Below, one piece after another: positions 17,098-25,112 of a stretch of 38,086 nucleotides of DNA. A program made the translations under genes and the position numbers. Each line of letters opens with the position of its first letter. Positions within the stretch are counted from its first letter, which is position 1. Source of the DNA: Bacteroidales bacterium (lineage in GTDB: Bacteria > Bacteroidota > Bacteroidia > Bacteroidales > JAFGXI01). The notes under the pieces were generated by a model that ran no database searches, had not been told where the DNA came from, and was given only the letters and a program-made list of their open reading frames with translations. The DNA is taken from assembly GCA_027064025.1 (NCBI GenBank), contig JAMOQL010000208.1, positions 1-38,086 of the forward strand. The letters run 5' to 3'.

Positions 17098-18726
17098 ATG
17101 AATATAGAATTTAACAAAAATGATGACAATATGCGTTTGATGATTGCTGAGGTAAAGCAACGCATGGAAAAAATTAAACTTGGGGGTGGACAAAAAAGGA
17201 TTGATAAGTTACACTCGAAAGGGAAAATGACAGCTCGTGAACGTATTGATTATTTGTTAGATGATCCTAAAGATTTTGTTGAAGTAGGAGGTTTTGTTGG
17301 AGATGGTATGTATCCCGAATATGGAGGTTGTCCTTCTGGAGGAGTAGTTATTGGAATGGGACATGTAAGTGAACGCCTTTGTGTTGTGGTTGCTAACGAT
17401 GCAACCGTAAAAGCTGGAGCTTGGTTTCCTATTACAGGGAAGAAAAATTTGAGAGCGCAAGAGATTGCAATGGAGAATAGAATTCCAATTATTTATTTGG
17501 TAGATAGTGCAGGTATTTTCTTACCGCTTCAAGATGAGATTTTTGCCGATAAAGAACATTTTGGTCGAATTTTCAGAAATAACGCTAAGATGTCGGCAAT
17601 GGGAATCACCCAAATATCTGCAGTAATGGGTTCTTGTGTTGCCGGTGGTGCTTATCTTCCTATTATGTCCGACGAAGCATTAATTGTAAATAAAACAGGG
17701 ACTATCTTTTTAGCAGGTTCTTTTTTAGTAAAATCCGCAATTGGAGAAAATATTGATAATGAAACTTTAGGAGGTGCAACTACACATTCAGAGGTTTCTG
17801 GAGTTATTGATTATAAAGTTGAAAATGATGCAGAGGCTTTAGATACAATCAAAAATATTATTGATAGAATTGGTAATGCAGAACAGGCTTGTTTTAATAG
17901 AAAAGAGCCAGCTTTACCCCAATTAGATGAAAAGGAAATTTATGGTATTTTACCAGATACTAGAGTAAAACCTTACGAAATGCGAGATATTATCAAGCGT
18001 TTAGTAGATGATTCTGAGTTTGAAGAATATAAAAAAGATTTTGGGAAAACAATAGTTTGTGGCTATGCCCGAATAGATGGTTGGTCTGTTGGTATTGTTG
18101 CAAATCAACGTAAAGTGGTGAAATCAGGGAAGAAAGAAATGCAATTTGGTGGAGTTATTTATACCGATTCTGCCGATAAATCTGCACATTTTATCATGAA
18201 CTGTAATCAGAAAAAAATTCCATTAATTTTTATGCACGATGTAACAGGATTTATGGTGGGATCTAAATCGGAAAATGAAGGCATAATTAAAGATGGTGCT
18301 AAAATGGTGAATGCCATGGCAAATTCTGTTGTCCCAAAATTCTCGATTGTGGTAGGAAATTCTTATGGTGCAGGAAATTATGCCATGTGTGGTAAAGCTT
18401 ATGATCCGCGATTGATGATTGCTTGGCCAACTGCACAAATTGCGGTAATGAGTGGTGCTGCTGCTGCTAAAACTTTATTGCAGATTCAAGTAGCAACATT
18501 AAAAGCTAAAGGAGAAACTATTTCTGAAGCTGATGAAAAGAAATTGTTGAAAGAAATAGAAGATAGATATACACGTCAAACTTCGCCTTATCATGCAGCG
18601 TCAAGGTTAAGAATAGATATGATTATTGATCCTTTAGAAACTAGAAAAGTAATTTCGATGGGAATAGAAGCTGCTAATCATAATCCCATAAAGGAACCTT
18701 ATATTACTGGTGTGATTAGAGCATAA
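17098..18726 (+). CDS. Biotin-dependent acyl-CoA carboxylase, carboxyltransferase (beta) subunit
   Basis: A 542-residue carboxyltransferase that moves CO2 from carboxybiotin to an acyl-CoA. It has the N and C crotonase-like carboxyltransferase domains: GKMTARERIDYLLD near 42-55, IYLVDSAGIFLPLQDEIF, the oxyanion loop MGSCVAGGAYLPIMSDEALI, and in the C half GFMVGSKSE and NSYGAGNYAMCGKAYDPR. The DSAG-LPLQDE and HFGRIFRNNA stretches are closest to methylcrotonyl-CoA carboxylase beta, while propionyl- and geranyl-CoA enzymes are the other candidates; substrate is not decidable by reading. The biotin-carboxylase and carrier-protein genes are not in the window. A poor -7 match (TATAGTTG, 17046-17053) lies upstream, and a 12-bp palindrome is at 17016-17027. 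Confidence 0.9.
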   Translation: MNIEFNKNDDNMRLMIAEVKQRMEKIKLGGGQKRIDKLHSKGKMTARERIDYLLDDPKDFVEVGGFVGDGMYPEYGGCPSGGVVIGMGHVSERLCVVVANDATVKAGAWFPITGKKNLRAQEIAMENRIPIIYLVDSAGIFLPLQDEIFADKEHFGRIFRNNAKMSAMGITQISAVMGSCVAGGAYLPIMSDEALIVNKTGTIFLAGSFLVKSAIGENIDNETLGGATTHSEVSGVIDYKVENDAEALDTIKNIIDRIGNAEQACFNRKEPALPQLDEKEIYGILPDTRVKPYEMRDIIKRLVDDSEFEEYKKDFGKTIVCGYARIDGWSVGIVANQRKVVKSGKKEMQFGGVIYTDSADKSAHFIMNCNQKKIPLIFMHDVTGFMVGSKSENEGIIKDGAKMVNAMANSVVPKFSIVVGNSYGAGNYAMCGKAYDPRLMIAWPTAQIAVMSGAAAAKTLLQIQVATLKAKGETISEADEKKLLKEIEDRYTRQTSPYHAASRLRIDMIIDPLETRKVISMGIEAANHNPIKEPYITGVIRA

Positions 18727-18742
18727 ATTAGATTATTAGAAT

Positions 18743-18780
18743 AAAAAAGGCTCGTAGCAATTAAGTTACGAGCCTTTTTT
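18743..18780. terminator. Bidirectional terminator between the carboxylase gene and citF
   Basis: AAAAAAGGCTCGTAGC (18743-18758 region) pairs with GTTACGAGCCTTTTTT (18765-18780) with a G-T wobble near the loop. Both flanks give U tracts, so it serves the convergent genes ending at 18726 and 18801. Confidence 0.9.
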
Positions 18781-18800
18781 ATAGAATTTGATTCAGAAAT

Positions 18801-20354
18801 TTATTTTTTCTTTACTTCACGTACGCAGTCAATTACAGTTCCGTCTACCCATTTGATGGCTGCGATAACTTTTTCTCCTAATTTTGGTTTATCGGGTTTA
18901 CCACAAATAGCTTCTGCTTCGTCTTTAAGCTCTTGAATAGTTTTAATTGGTAGCCCAGAATCTTTTGCGGCCTCAATCAAATCTTTACGAAGGGGGTTGA
19001 TAGCAATACCTCGTTCGGTAACAATAACATCGATTAATTCGCCAGGGCCACAAATAGTGGTTACCTCGTCCATTATCACAGGAATACGGTCTCTAAACAA
19101 TGGAATAGGAAGTATTACAGTTTTAGAGAATAGGCAATTTTGCCAACCTCCAATACCATGTAACAAATATCCATCGGAATGGGTTACCACATTAGCATTA
19201 AAATTCACATCGACTTCTGTGGCTCCTAAGATTACAATATCTACCAGACCTGCAAAGTTGCCTTTGCTGTGATAATTGTATGATGTAAAAGGACTTGTCC
19301 ATGTGTGATTTGGATTCTCTCCCATTGAGCGAACACCTTCTAAGTCAAATGTTTGCCCGTCTAAAATGTAGTCGATTTGACCTTCTTCTAACATACGAAC
19401 CAGATATTTGTTTGAGCCACCACGAGCAAAACGAGCTTTGATATCTTTCTTTTTCATTATTTTAGAAAAATAGTCGCTTACTGCTAGTGAAGTTCCCCCA
19501 GCACCTGTTTGGAAAGAGAATCCATCTTTTAATAAACCTGTGGCATCGCAAAATTTAGCCGTCATTTCTGCTAAAAGTAAACGGTCTGGACTTTTGGTAA
19601 TTTTAGTTGTTCCCGAAATAATTTTTTCAGGTTCTCCAACTTTATCAATGGCCACCGTAAAATCGACATTATTTCCTTGAATTTGCCATGGCATACAAGG
19701 AAAAGGTACCATATTATCTGTAATTACAATTACTTTGTCGGCATATTCAGAATCTGCTAATGCAAAACCTAAAAGTCCTGATGCACTATTACCGTATAGT
19801 CCGTTGGCATTGCCAAAAGGATCGGCTGTTCCTGCACCAATTATTGCAATATCAATTTCAACTTCTCCATCTTGCACAGCTTGGTATCTACCTCCGTGCG
19901 AACGTAAAATTGCCATTTTTTTCATTTTGCCCTCTGAGGTATATCGACCAAGTGCTCCATTCATTGAACCTTCGATATGCGAGATGGTTCCATCTTCTAG
20001 ATACTGAATTAAATGCTCGTGACAAGGGAAAGAGGCTGAAGGAAACCATCGCAAATCTTTTACTCCCAATTCTTTGGCAATATCAAAAACTTGATTCATT
20101 ATCAAATCTCCATTTCTAAAGTGGTGGTGCGACGAAATAGTCATCCCATCTTTAAGTCCTGCTTTAATTAAGGCATCTTTAATACTTGCAACTTGTTTGT
20201 TCCCGTCAGCAGGGTAATCCTTGTTCGATGTTATTTTATGTGAGTACCGTTTACCTTCAGGCTTGTATTTCCCAACTCCCTGAAAAGGTACTGCTTTTTC
20301 TCCGTTTATTTCCGTAGGTACTAAGCGACCAACTGCGTTTTTTTCAAGTTTCAT
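18801..20354 (-). CDS. citF: Citrate (or citramalate) lyase alpha subunit, CitF
   Basis: The 517-residue alpha subunit, a CoA-transferase-fold enzyme. It swaps the acetyl group on the carrier protein for citrate (or citramalate) to give the thioester that the beta subunit cleaves. Recognisable CitF features: an N-terminal NAVGRLVPTEINGEKAVPFQGVG, SSHHHFRNGD, IGAGTADPFGNANG, SFQTGAGGTSLAV, a KARFARGGSNKYLV stretch, DGYLLHGIGGWQNCLFS, and the C-terminal TERGIAINPLRKDL. Length is normal. It is the second gene of the lyase operon, 133 bases after the CitD-CitE gene, and ends at the shared terminator at 18743-18780. Citrate lyase and citramalate lyase alpha subunits are homologous, so the physiological substrate is inferred only. 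Confidence 0.93.
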   Translation of the reverse strand: MKLEKNAVGRLVPTEINGEKAVPFQGVGKYKPEGKRYSHKITSNKDYPADGNKQVASIKDALIKAGLKDGMTISSHHHFRNGDLIMNQVFDIAKELGVKDLRWFPSASFPCHEHLIQYLEDGTISHIEGSMNGALGRYTSEGKMKKMAILRSHGGRYQAVQDGEVEIDIAIIGAGTADPFGNANGLYGNSASGLLGFALADSEYADKVIVITDNMVPFPCMPWQIQGNNVDFTVAIDKVGEPEKIISGTTKITKSPDRLLLAEMTAKFCDATGLLKDGFSFQTGAGGTSLAVSDYFSKIMKKKDIKARFARGGSNKYLVRMLEEGQIDYILDGQTFDLEGVRSMGENPNHTWTSPFTSYNYHSKGNFAGLVDIVILGATEVDVNFNANVVTHSDGYLLHGIGGWQNCLFSKTVILPIPLFRDRIPVIMDEVTTICGPGELIDVIVTERGIAINPLRKDLIEAAKDSGLPIKTIQELKDEAEAICGKPDKPKLGEKVIAAIKWVDGTVIDCVREVKKK

Positions 20355-20388
20355 TATTGTGTAACTTTATATTTTGTTTTATTTATAC

Positions 20389-20414
20389 TAGATGTTAGAC
20401 TTTAGATGTTAGAC
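20389..20414. repeat. Short tandem direct repeat between citF and the citD-citE gene
   Basis: TAGATGTTAGAC occurs at 20389-20400 and 20403-20414. A related inverted segment (CTAATATCTAAACATC, 20480-20495) overlaps the end of the upstream gene. Such TTAGATGTTAGA-like runs look like non-coding repeat debris; a role as an intra-operon processing or binding site is possible but unsupported. Confidence 0.5.
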
Positions 20415-20487
20415 TTTTGATAGTCAATCTCTTTAGAATTTAATTTCTTAATGTTTTTTGAAAATCTCCATCCGGTCTATCTAATAT

Positions 20488-21690
20488 CTAAACATCAAGA
20501 AGCCAATCTTTATCAATCATTCCTAACTTAATTGCCAAGTTGATAGTTGTTTCGGCACGTTTAACTACAGGAGCATCAATCATTTTAGTCCCAAGCGATA
20601 CGACTCCAAGTCCTTTTTCTTTAGCTTTTGCGAAAGCTCTAATAATTTTTTGAGCTTTATCAATTTCTATTTGCTCAGGAGCAAATCCTTGCATAATAAC
20701 AGGAATCTGACGAGGATGAATACAACCCATACCTTCGAAACCGAGCGATTTTGATATTCTTACGTTTTCAGCTAAACCTTCCATATCGGAAGTGTCAGAA
20801 AAAACTGAATCGATAGGCTGAATGTTAGCAGCTTTACAGGCGTTAACCATGCGTGTTCTAGCGTATAAAGATTCTGTAGCTTCATTAGTTCTGCGCACGC
20901 CTAAATCAGCAGTGAAGTCTTCTAAACCAATAGCTAAAGAGCAAATATTTGGCGATGCTGTTGCAATTTCGAAAGCATTTTCAACTCCCAAGGCGGATTC
21001 TAAAATGGGCATGTACCAAATTGGATAATCGAAACCTTTTTCTTTACGGATTTTTTCAATTTCGGTATCAATTTTTAGAATTTCTTCAGCACTTTCACAT
21101 TTTGGAATTAATAATAAATTAACATTATGAGCAACCACATAGTGTAAATCTTCTATACCTAAATCGCCTTGATTAATTCGAACCATACGCTCTGCTCCGT
21201 AAAAGTTTACAGAACGTAAAGCATTACGGACTATATAACGAGCTTCGTGTTTTTTGTTTGGAGCAACGGCATCTTCTAAATCTAAAATAATTCCATTAGG
21301 GTAGTGAACGCCAGCGTTGAGCATCATACTAGGATTGTTGCCTGGTAAATACAAACGAGAGAATCTAAATTGTTCTTTTTTTGATGTATTTTTGTTTGCA
21401 TCGATTATTTCAAAAAGATATTCTTTATCAGTATCAATTAATTCTTTGATCGCGGCTTCTAGTCGAGCTGCAATAACATAAGGCAAAGATCCTTTATCAA
21501 TCATTGTTACCTTTGCATTTTTTATTTCGAAAAAATTTAATACATCGGTAATTAACTGACGGTTTGCTTTTCCAAACATGACATCGACTTTCGATTTTAA
21601 CTTGATATCGATACCTCCGTTAGCTGTTAATTCAATACTTAATTCGCAGTCCGAACGAGTTCTAGGACCTAAACTTCCTGCTTTTGCCAT
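20488..21690 (-). CDS. citE: CitD-CitE fusion: citrate lyase acyl-carrier plus citryl-CoA lyase (beta) subunit
   Basis: A 400-residue protein joining two normally separate subunits. Residues 1-88 are CitD-like: AGSLGPRTRSD, GGIDIKLKSKVDVMFGKA, then VTMIDKGSLPYVIAARLEAA matching the CitD DDKGAL-C-L-ARLEA ending. From about 107 it is CitE, an HpcH/HpaI-type TIM barrel: SRLYLPGNNPSMM, GIILDLEDAVAP, RMVRINQGD, the metal-site glutamate in PILESALG, GLEDFTADLGV, and GCIHPRQIPVI. CitE cleaves the citryl (or citramalyl) carrier thioester to oxaloacetate (or pyruvate) and acetyl-carrier. The carrier serine is probably S13 in RSDC, but local spacing differs from E. coli CitD. ATG 21690 was preferred to an in-frame GTG at 21702. 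It is the first gene of the operon. citC, citX and citG are not adjacent. Confidence 0.9.
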   Translation of the reverse strand: MAKAGSLGPRTRSDCELSIELTANGGIDIKLKSKVDVMFGKANRQLITDVLNFFEIKNAKVTMIDKGSLPYVIAARLEAAIKELIDTDKEYLFEIIDANKNTSKKEQFRFSRLYLPGNNPSMMLNAGVHYPNGIILDLEDAVAPNKKHEARYIVRNALRSVNFYGAERMVRINQGDLGIEDLHYVVAHNVNLLLIPKCESAEEILKIDTEIEKIRKEKGFDYPIWYMPILESALGVENAFEIATASPNICSLAIGLEDFTADLGVRRTNEATESLYARTRMVNACKAANIQPIDSVFSDTSDMEGLAENVRISKSLGFEGMGCIHPRQIPVIMQGFAPEQIEIDKAQKIIRAFAKAKEKGLGVVSLGTKMIDAPVVKRAETTINLAIKLGMIDKDWLLDV

Positions 21691-21749
21691 AATATTTTCC
21701 ACAATGCTAATATTTTATATTATAATTTATTAAAATCTATCAAAAACAG

Positions 21750-21757
21750 CAAAGATA
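21750..21757 (-). promoter_or_regulatory. -7 promoter element for the citrate lyase operon
   Basis: TATCTTTG on the minus strand matches TAnnTTTG exactly, 59 bases before the ATG at 21690. This puts the start of transcription near 21743. No good -33 TTTG is visible. It sits in the 255-base gap between the citD-citE gene and tadA, the rest of which is AT-rich and shows nothing else. Confidence 0.55.
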
Positions 21758-21945
21758 TGTATTCCTTTTAGATTATCTATTTGAGAATTTGATGTTTATT
21801 AGAATCTTCTTCACCTAATTGGATAAGTCTATATGGTTGGTGGAAATATATAATAGAGTTAGTGTATTTTATTAATGGTGAGAGGTTTTTACTAGTAATC
21901 TTAAGTAAATATTGTTAATCCTGCAATGTTAATTGTAGAGTAAGA

Positions 21946-22386
21946 TTAATGAATTCTTTTAGAGTTGAAAAAATCTTGAAGTAAACTTAAACAGTCGGAT
22001 TCTAAAATTCCAGAAACGATTTTTGTTTTTGGGTGAATAAGAGAAGGAGAGTACAAACTATACCCTTTTTTAGGGTCACTGGCTCCAAATACAATTTTTC
22101 CAATTTGTGTCCATGCCGAAGCACTAGCACACATGTTACAGGGTTCAAGAGTGACGTATAATGTGCAGCTTTTTAAGTATTTATTGGCTAAATATTCCGA
22201 AGCAGAAGTAAAAGCTAGCATTTCTGCATGAGCGGTAAAGTCATTTAATTGCTGGGTTTGATTATGAGCTTTAGCAATAATAGTGTTATTAGATACAATC
22301 ACTGCTCCAACAGGTATTTCTCCTTTTTTGTAAGCTAATTTGGCTTCTTGCAAAGCTATTTTCATAAAGTATTCATCTGTAAACAT
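21946..22386 (-). CDS. tadA: tRNA-adenosine deaminase TadA (cytidine/deoxycytidylate deaminase family)
   Basis: A 146-residue zinc deaminase that most likely converts A34 to inosine in tRNA-Arg(ACG). Zinc and catalytic motifs are visible: HAE at 53-55 (H53 ligand, E55 proton shuttle) and PCNMC at 82-86 (C83 and C86 ligands). IPVGAVIV (24-31) and the EYFMKIALQEA N-terminal helix are typical of TadA, and the length is close to the family norm. Guanine deaminase or other nucleoside deaminases share the motifs, so the substrate is not fully certain. A consensus -7 element lies only four bases upstream of the ATG, suggesting a very short or absent leader. It is flanked by a divergent PorE-like gene. 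Confidence 0.88.
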   Translation of the reverse strand: MFTDEYFMKIALQEAKLAYKKGEIPVGAVIVSNNTIIAKAHNQTQQLNDFTAHAEMLAFTSASEYLANKYLKSCTLYVTLEPCNMCASASAWTQIGKIVFGASDPKKGYSLYSPSLIHPKTKIVSGILESDCLSLLQDFFNSKRIH

Positions 22387-22390
22387 CTTG

Positions 22391-22398
22391 CAAAATTA
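22391..22398 (-). promoter_or_regulatory. -7 promoter element abutting the tadA start codon
   Basis: TAATTTTG on the minus strand is an exact TAnnTTTG match ending four bases before the ATG at 22386. With the usual 6-8 base distance to the start point, transcription would begin at or next to the ATG. M8 (ATG at 22365-22363) is an alternative start that would have a leader. Confidence 0.4.
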
Positions 22399-22495
22399 AT
22401 AAAAGATTATATTTTAGGAGCCTAAATCTTATTTTTACAGCAATATGCTTGTAAATAAATGATATTTATAGGCATTACTTGTAAAGAAAATTATA

Positions 22496-22503
22496 TATGT
22501 TTG
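22496..22503 (+). promoter_or_regulatory. -7 promoter element for the PorE-like gene
   Basis: TATGTTTG matches TAnnTTTG exactly, 32 bases before the ATG at 22536; transcription would begin near 22510. No -33 TTTG at standard spacing is evident (CTTG at 22478-22481 is too close). Confidence 0.55.
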
Positions 22504-22535
22504 TATAGCAAGATTTATGTCTTAAAGAAATAATT

Positions 22536-25112
22536 ATGAAAAAGTTCTTATTTGTAGCATTAATGTTTCTGTCATTTTCTTTATTTTCACAAAAAGAAGA
22601 AGATCCGAGAGAGATTTTTATTAATGCCGAATATCATTATTTATACGAAGAATTCGATCAAGCTTTAGATTTATATTTACAAATTTACCAGAAAGATAGT
22701 GATAATGCCAACCTTAATTATAGGATTGGGCAGAGCATTCTTCATTTAACTAACGAGTTTAAGTATAGAAGAAAAGATGCAATTCCTTATCTAGAGAAAT
22801 CTATAGAACATATGACTCCTGAGTACAATGAAGGTTCCTACAGAGAAAGAAAAGCTCCATTAGAAGCTCTTTTTTACTTGGGTAATGCATATAGATATAA
22901 TCACGAATTTGATAAAGCAGTTATAGTTTACGAGCGGTTTATTGCTTTATTACCACCTACCGATTATTATTATATCGATTATGTTAAACGAGAAAGCCAA
23001 GCTTGTCACAATGCTCAAGAATTAATTTCAGTTCCTGTTAATTATAATACTGAGAGTTTAAACGATATTGTTAATTCGGAAGCTAGTGTAGAAAATTGTC
23101 CTGTTGTTAACTATAACGAGGATGTGATAGTTTATACATCGGGGACTAATAATTCATTTTCGCCAGATATTAATATGGCAGCAATGAATATGGATTATAA
23201 GATGGATCAAATTTATTTTACTCATTTTGTAGATGGAAAATGGACCAAGCCAGTATCTATTAATGAGGATTTAAAAGCAGGAAAGAATACGGTTCCAACG
23301 GCAATTACAGGTGATGGGAAAACCCTTTATACTGTTAGAGACGATAACGATAACGGGAATATTTATGTCAGTCATTTTAAAAATGGCAAGTGGACTAAAA
23401 TGAAGAAACTAAATAAGAAAATTAATTCTTCGGATTGGGAATCTCATGTGTCTATTACAAAAGATGGTAAAACAATATTTTTTACTTCTGATAGACCAGG
23501 AGGGTACGGTGGTCTAGATGTTTATAAATCGAATTGGGACGAGGATGAAGGGGACTGGGGTGATCCCGAAAACTTAGGGCCAACTATTAATTCTATTTAT
23601 GATGAAGAAACTCCATATATTATTAATGATGGTAAAATTTTATATTTTTCGTCGCAAGGCCATTATGGTATGGGCGGTTTCGATATTTTTTATTCTAGTT
23701 TATTAGATAATGGCAAATGGACCTCTCCAATGAATTTAGGTTATCCGTTAAATACTGTTGGTAACGATTTGTTTTATCTCCCACGTAGAAATGGTGAGTA
23801 TGCTATTTTCCCATTAAACGGAAATGATAGAGGACCTAGCCAAGCCAATAATATATATAAAATTAAAGTTCCAGTACCAGGAAATGACTCTACAGAAATA
23901 GAATTGCGCGGAACAGTGAGTATTGAAGATAATAATTGGCCTTTGTATTCGGGAGCTCAAGTTACGGTTATTAATAATAATAATAACGATACATTGGAGT
24001 ATCTAAATATTAATTTGGAGAATGGGAAATACAATACTATTATTTCTGCAGGAAGTTTTAAAGTTGTATATTTTGCTCCAGGTTATGAAACAAGAACAGA
24101 ATATATATTAATTCCAAAGATTTTTGCTAAAACAGAATTTGTTCTCGATGTAACACTTAAACCTCTGTCGGTATCTGAAGGTAAATTTTATGTTATTAAA
24201 AATGTATTCTTCGATTATGGCAAGCACGAATTAACTAAAGATGCTCAAATAGAGATCGAAAAACTTTACGATATTATGTTGGAAAACTCTGACTTATATA
24301 TTGAAGTAGTGGGTTATACCGATTCTAAAAGTAGTGCGGAATTTAATCAAAAACTCTCAGAGAGACGCTCAAAATCGGTAATAGATTATCTTATTGCTAA
24401 AGGCATTTCTAGTCAGAGGTTTATTGCAATAGGGAAAGGTGAAGCAGACCCAATTGCTATTAATCTGAACCCAGATGGTTCTGATAATCCTGAAGGTAGA
24501 AAATTGAACAGAAGAGTCGAGATTAAGCTAATGAATTATAATGGAGATAAAATAGTAGTAGAGAATATTAAAGTTCCGTCTAAACTAATATTTAATAACC
24601 AAGCAAGTTCTATATTATTATTGACTTCTGATAAAGAAATAGATAATAAATATTTCGAAGAGCATTTGCCAAAAGATCTTTTCACAGAGCAATTAAAAAC
24701 AATAAGCAGTAAAAATGAAAGTGGTAAGTATTCTTATTATTTTACAGGATACGATTCTAAAGCAAAAGCATTAAAAGATCTTAATGCATTGGTCGATAAT
24801 GGATTTCCAAATGCACAGATTGTAGAAAAAGGAGTTTCGGAAACTATAAATAAAAGTGCTGTTGTAGATCAAGAGAATCAAACGGGAATATTTACAGTTC
24901 AAATTAAAGCACTTTCTGTGAAAGTTGAGGCTAAAGAATTTACAGATTTAGAAGGTATAAAAGTATATAAAGGGAAAGATGGATTTTACAGGTATACTTT
25001 CGGAGAATTTAAAACTAAGGAAGATGCCGAAGCGGCAAGAGAGCAAATTACAAAACAAGAATTGCTAAAAGATGCTTATATAGTTCTGATTAAAAATTTG
25101 AAGAAGTATTAA
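22536..25112 (+). CDS. OmpA-family periplasmic protein with TPR, beta-propeller and CRD domains (PorE-like)
   Basis: An 858-residue envelope protein. A signal peptide (1-18) has no lipobox cysteine. Then come TPR helices (about 25-165), a PD40-type beta-propeller (about 185-450, with repeated TGDGKTLY, TKDGKTIFFTSDRPGGYGG and NDGKILYFSSQGHYGMGGFD blades), a CRD beta-sandwich (about 455-545) and an OmpA C-terminal peptidoglycan-binding domain (about 550-670). The OmpA domain has FDYGKHEL at 559-566, D596 in YTDSKSS and R611 in LSERRSKSV. The tail (about 790-858) looks SPOR-like. TPR-propeller-CRD-OmpA is the architecture of PorE, which anchors the type IX secretion machinery to peptidoglycan. 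PorE in Porphyromonas is reported as a lipoprotein, which this one is not, and the extra tail is unusual. It is convergent with miaA; the stop codons interleave. Confidence 0.85.
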   Translation: MKKFLFVALMFLSFSLFSQKEEDPREIFINAEYHYLYEEFDQALDLYLQIYQKDSDNANLNYRIGQSILHLTNEFKYRRKDAIPYLEKSIEHMTPEYNEGSYRERKAPLEALFYLGNAYRYNHEFDKAVIVYERFIALLPPTDYYYIDYVKRESQACHNAQELISVPVNYNTESLNDIVNSEASVENCPVVNYNEDVIVYTSGTNNSFSPDINMAAMNMDYKMDQIYFTHFVDGKWTKPVSINEDLKAGKNTVPTAITGDGKTLYTVRDDNDNGNIYVSHFKNGKWTKMKKLNKKINSSDWESHVSITKDGKTIFFTSDRPGGYGGLDVYKSNWDEDEGDWGDPENLGPTINSIYDEETPYIINDGKILYFSSQGHYGMGGFDIFYSSLLDNGKWTSPMNLGYPLNTVGNDLFYLPRRNGEYAIFPLNGNDRGPSQANNIYKIKVPVPGNDSTEIELRGTVSIEDNNWPLYSGAQVTVINNNNNDTLEYLNINLENGKYNTIISAGSFKVVYFAPGYETRTEYILIPKIFAKTEFVLDVTLKPLSVSEGKFYVIKNVFFDYGKHELTKDAQIEIEKLYDIMLENSDLYIEVVGYTDSKSSAEFNQKLSERRSKSVIDYLIAKGISSQRFIAIGKGEADPIAINLNPDGSDNPEGRKLNRRVEIKLMNYNGDKIVVENIKVPSKLIFNNQASSILLLTSDKEIDNKYFEEHLPKDLFTEQLKTISSKNESGKYSYYFTGYDSKAKALKDLNALVDNGFPNAQIVEKGVSETINKSAVVDQENQTGIFTVQIKALSVKVEAKEFTDLEGIKVYKGKDGFYRYTFGEFKTKEDAEAAREQITKQELLKDAYIVLIKNLKKY

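Noticed and set aside
19735-20119. Overlapping plus-strand open frames of 90 and 119 codons inside citF
   Set aside because: They are antisense to a clearly conserved gene, overlap each other in different frames, and encode no recognisable protein.
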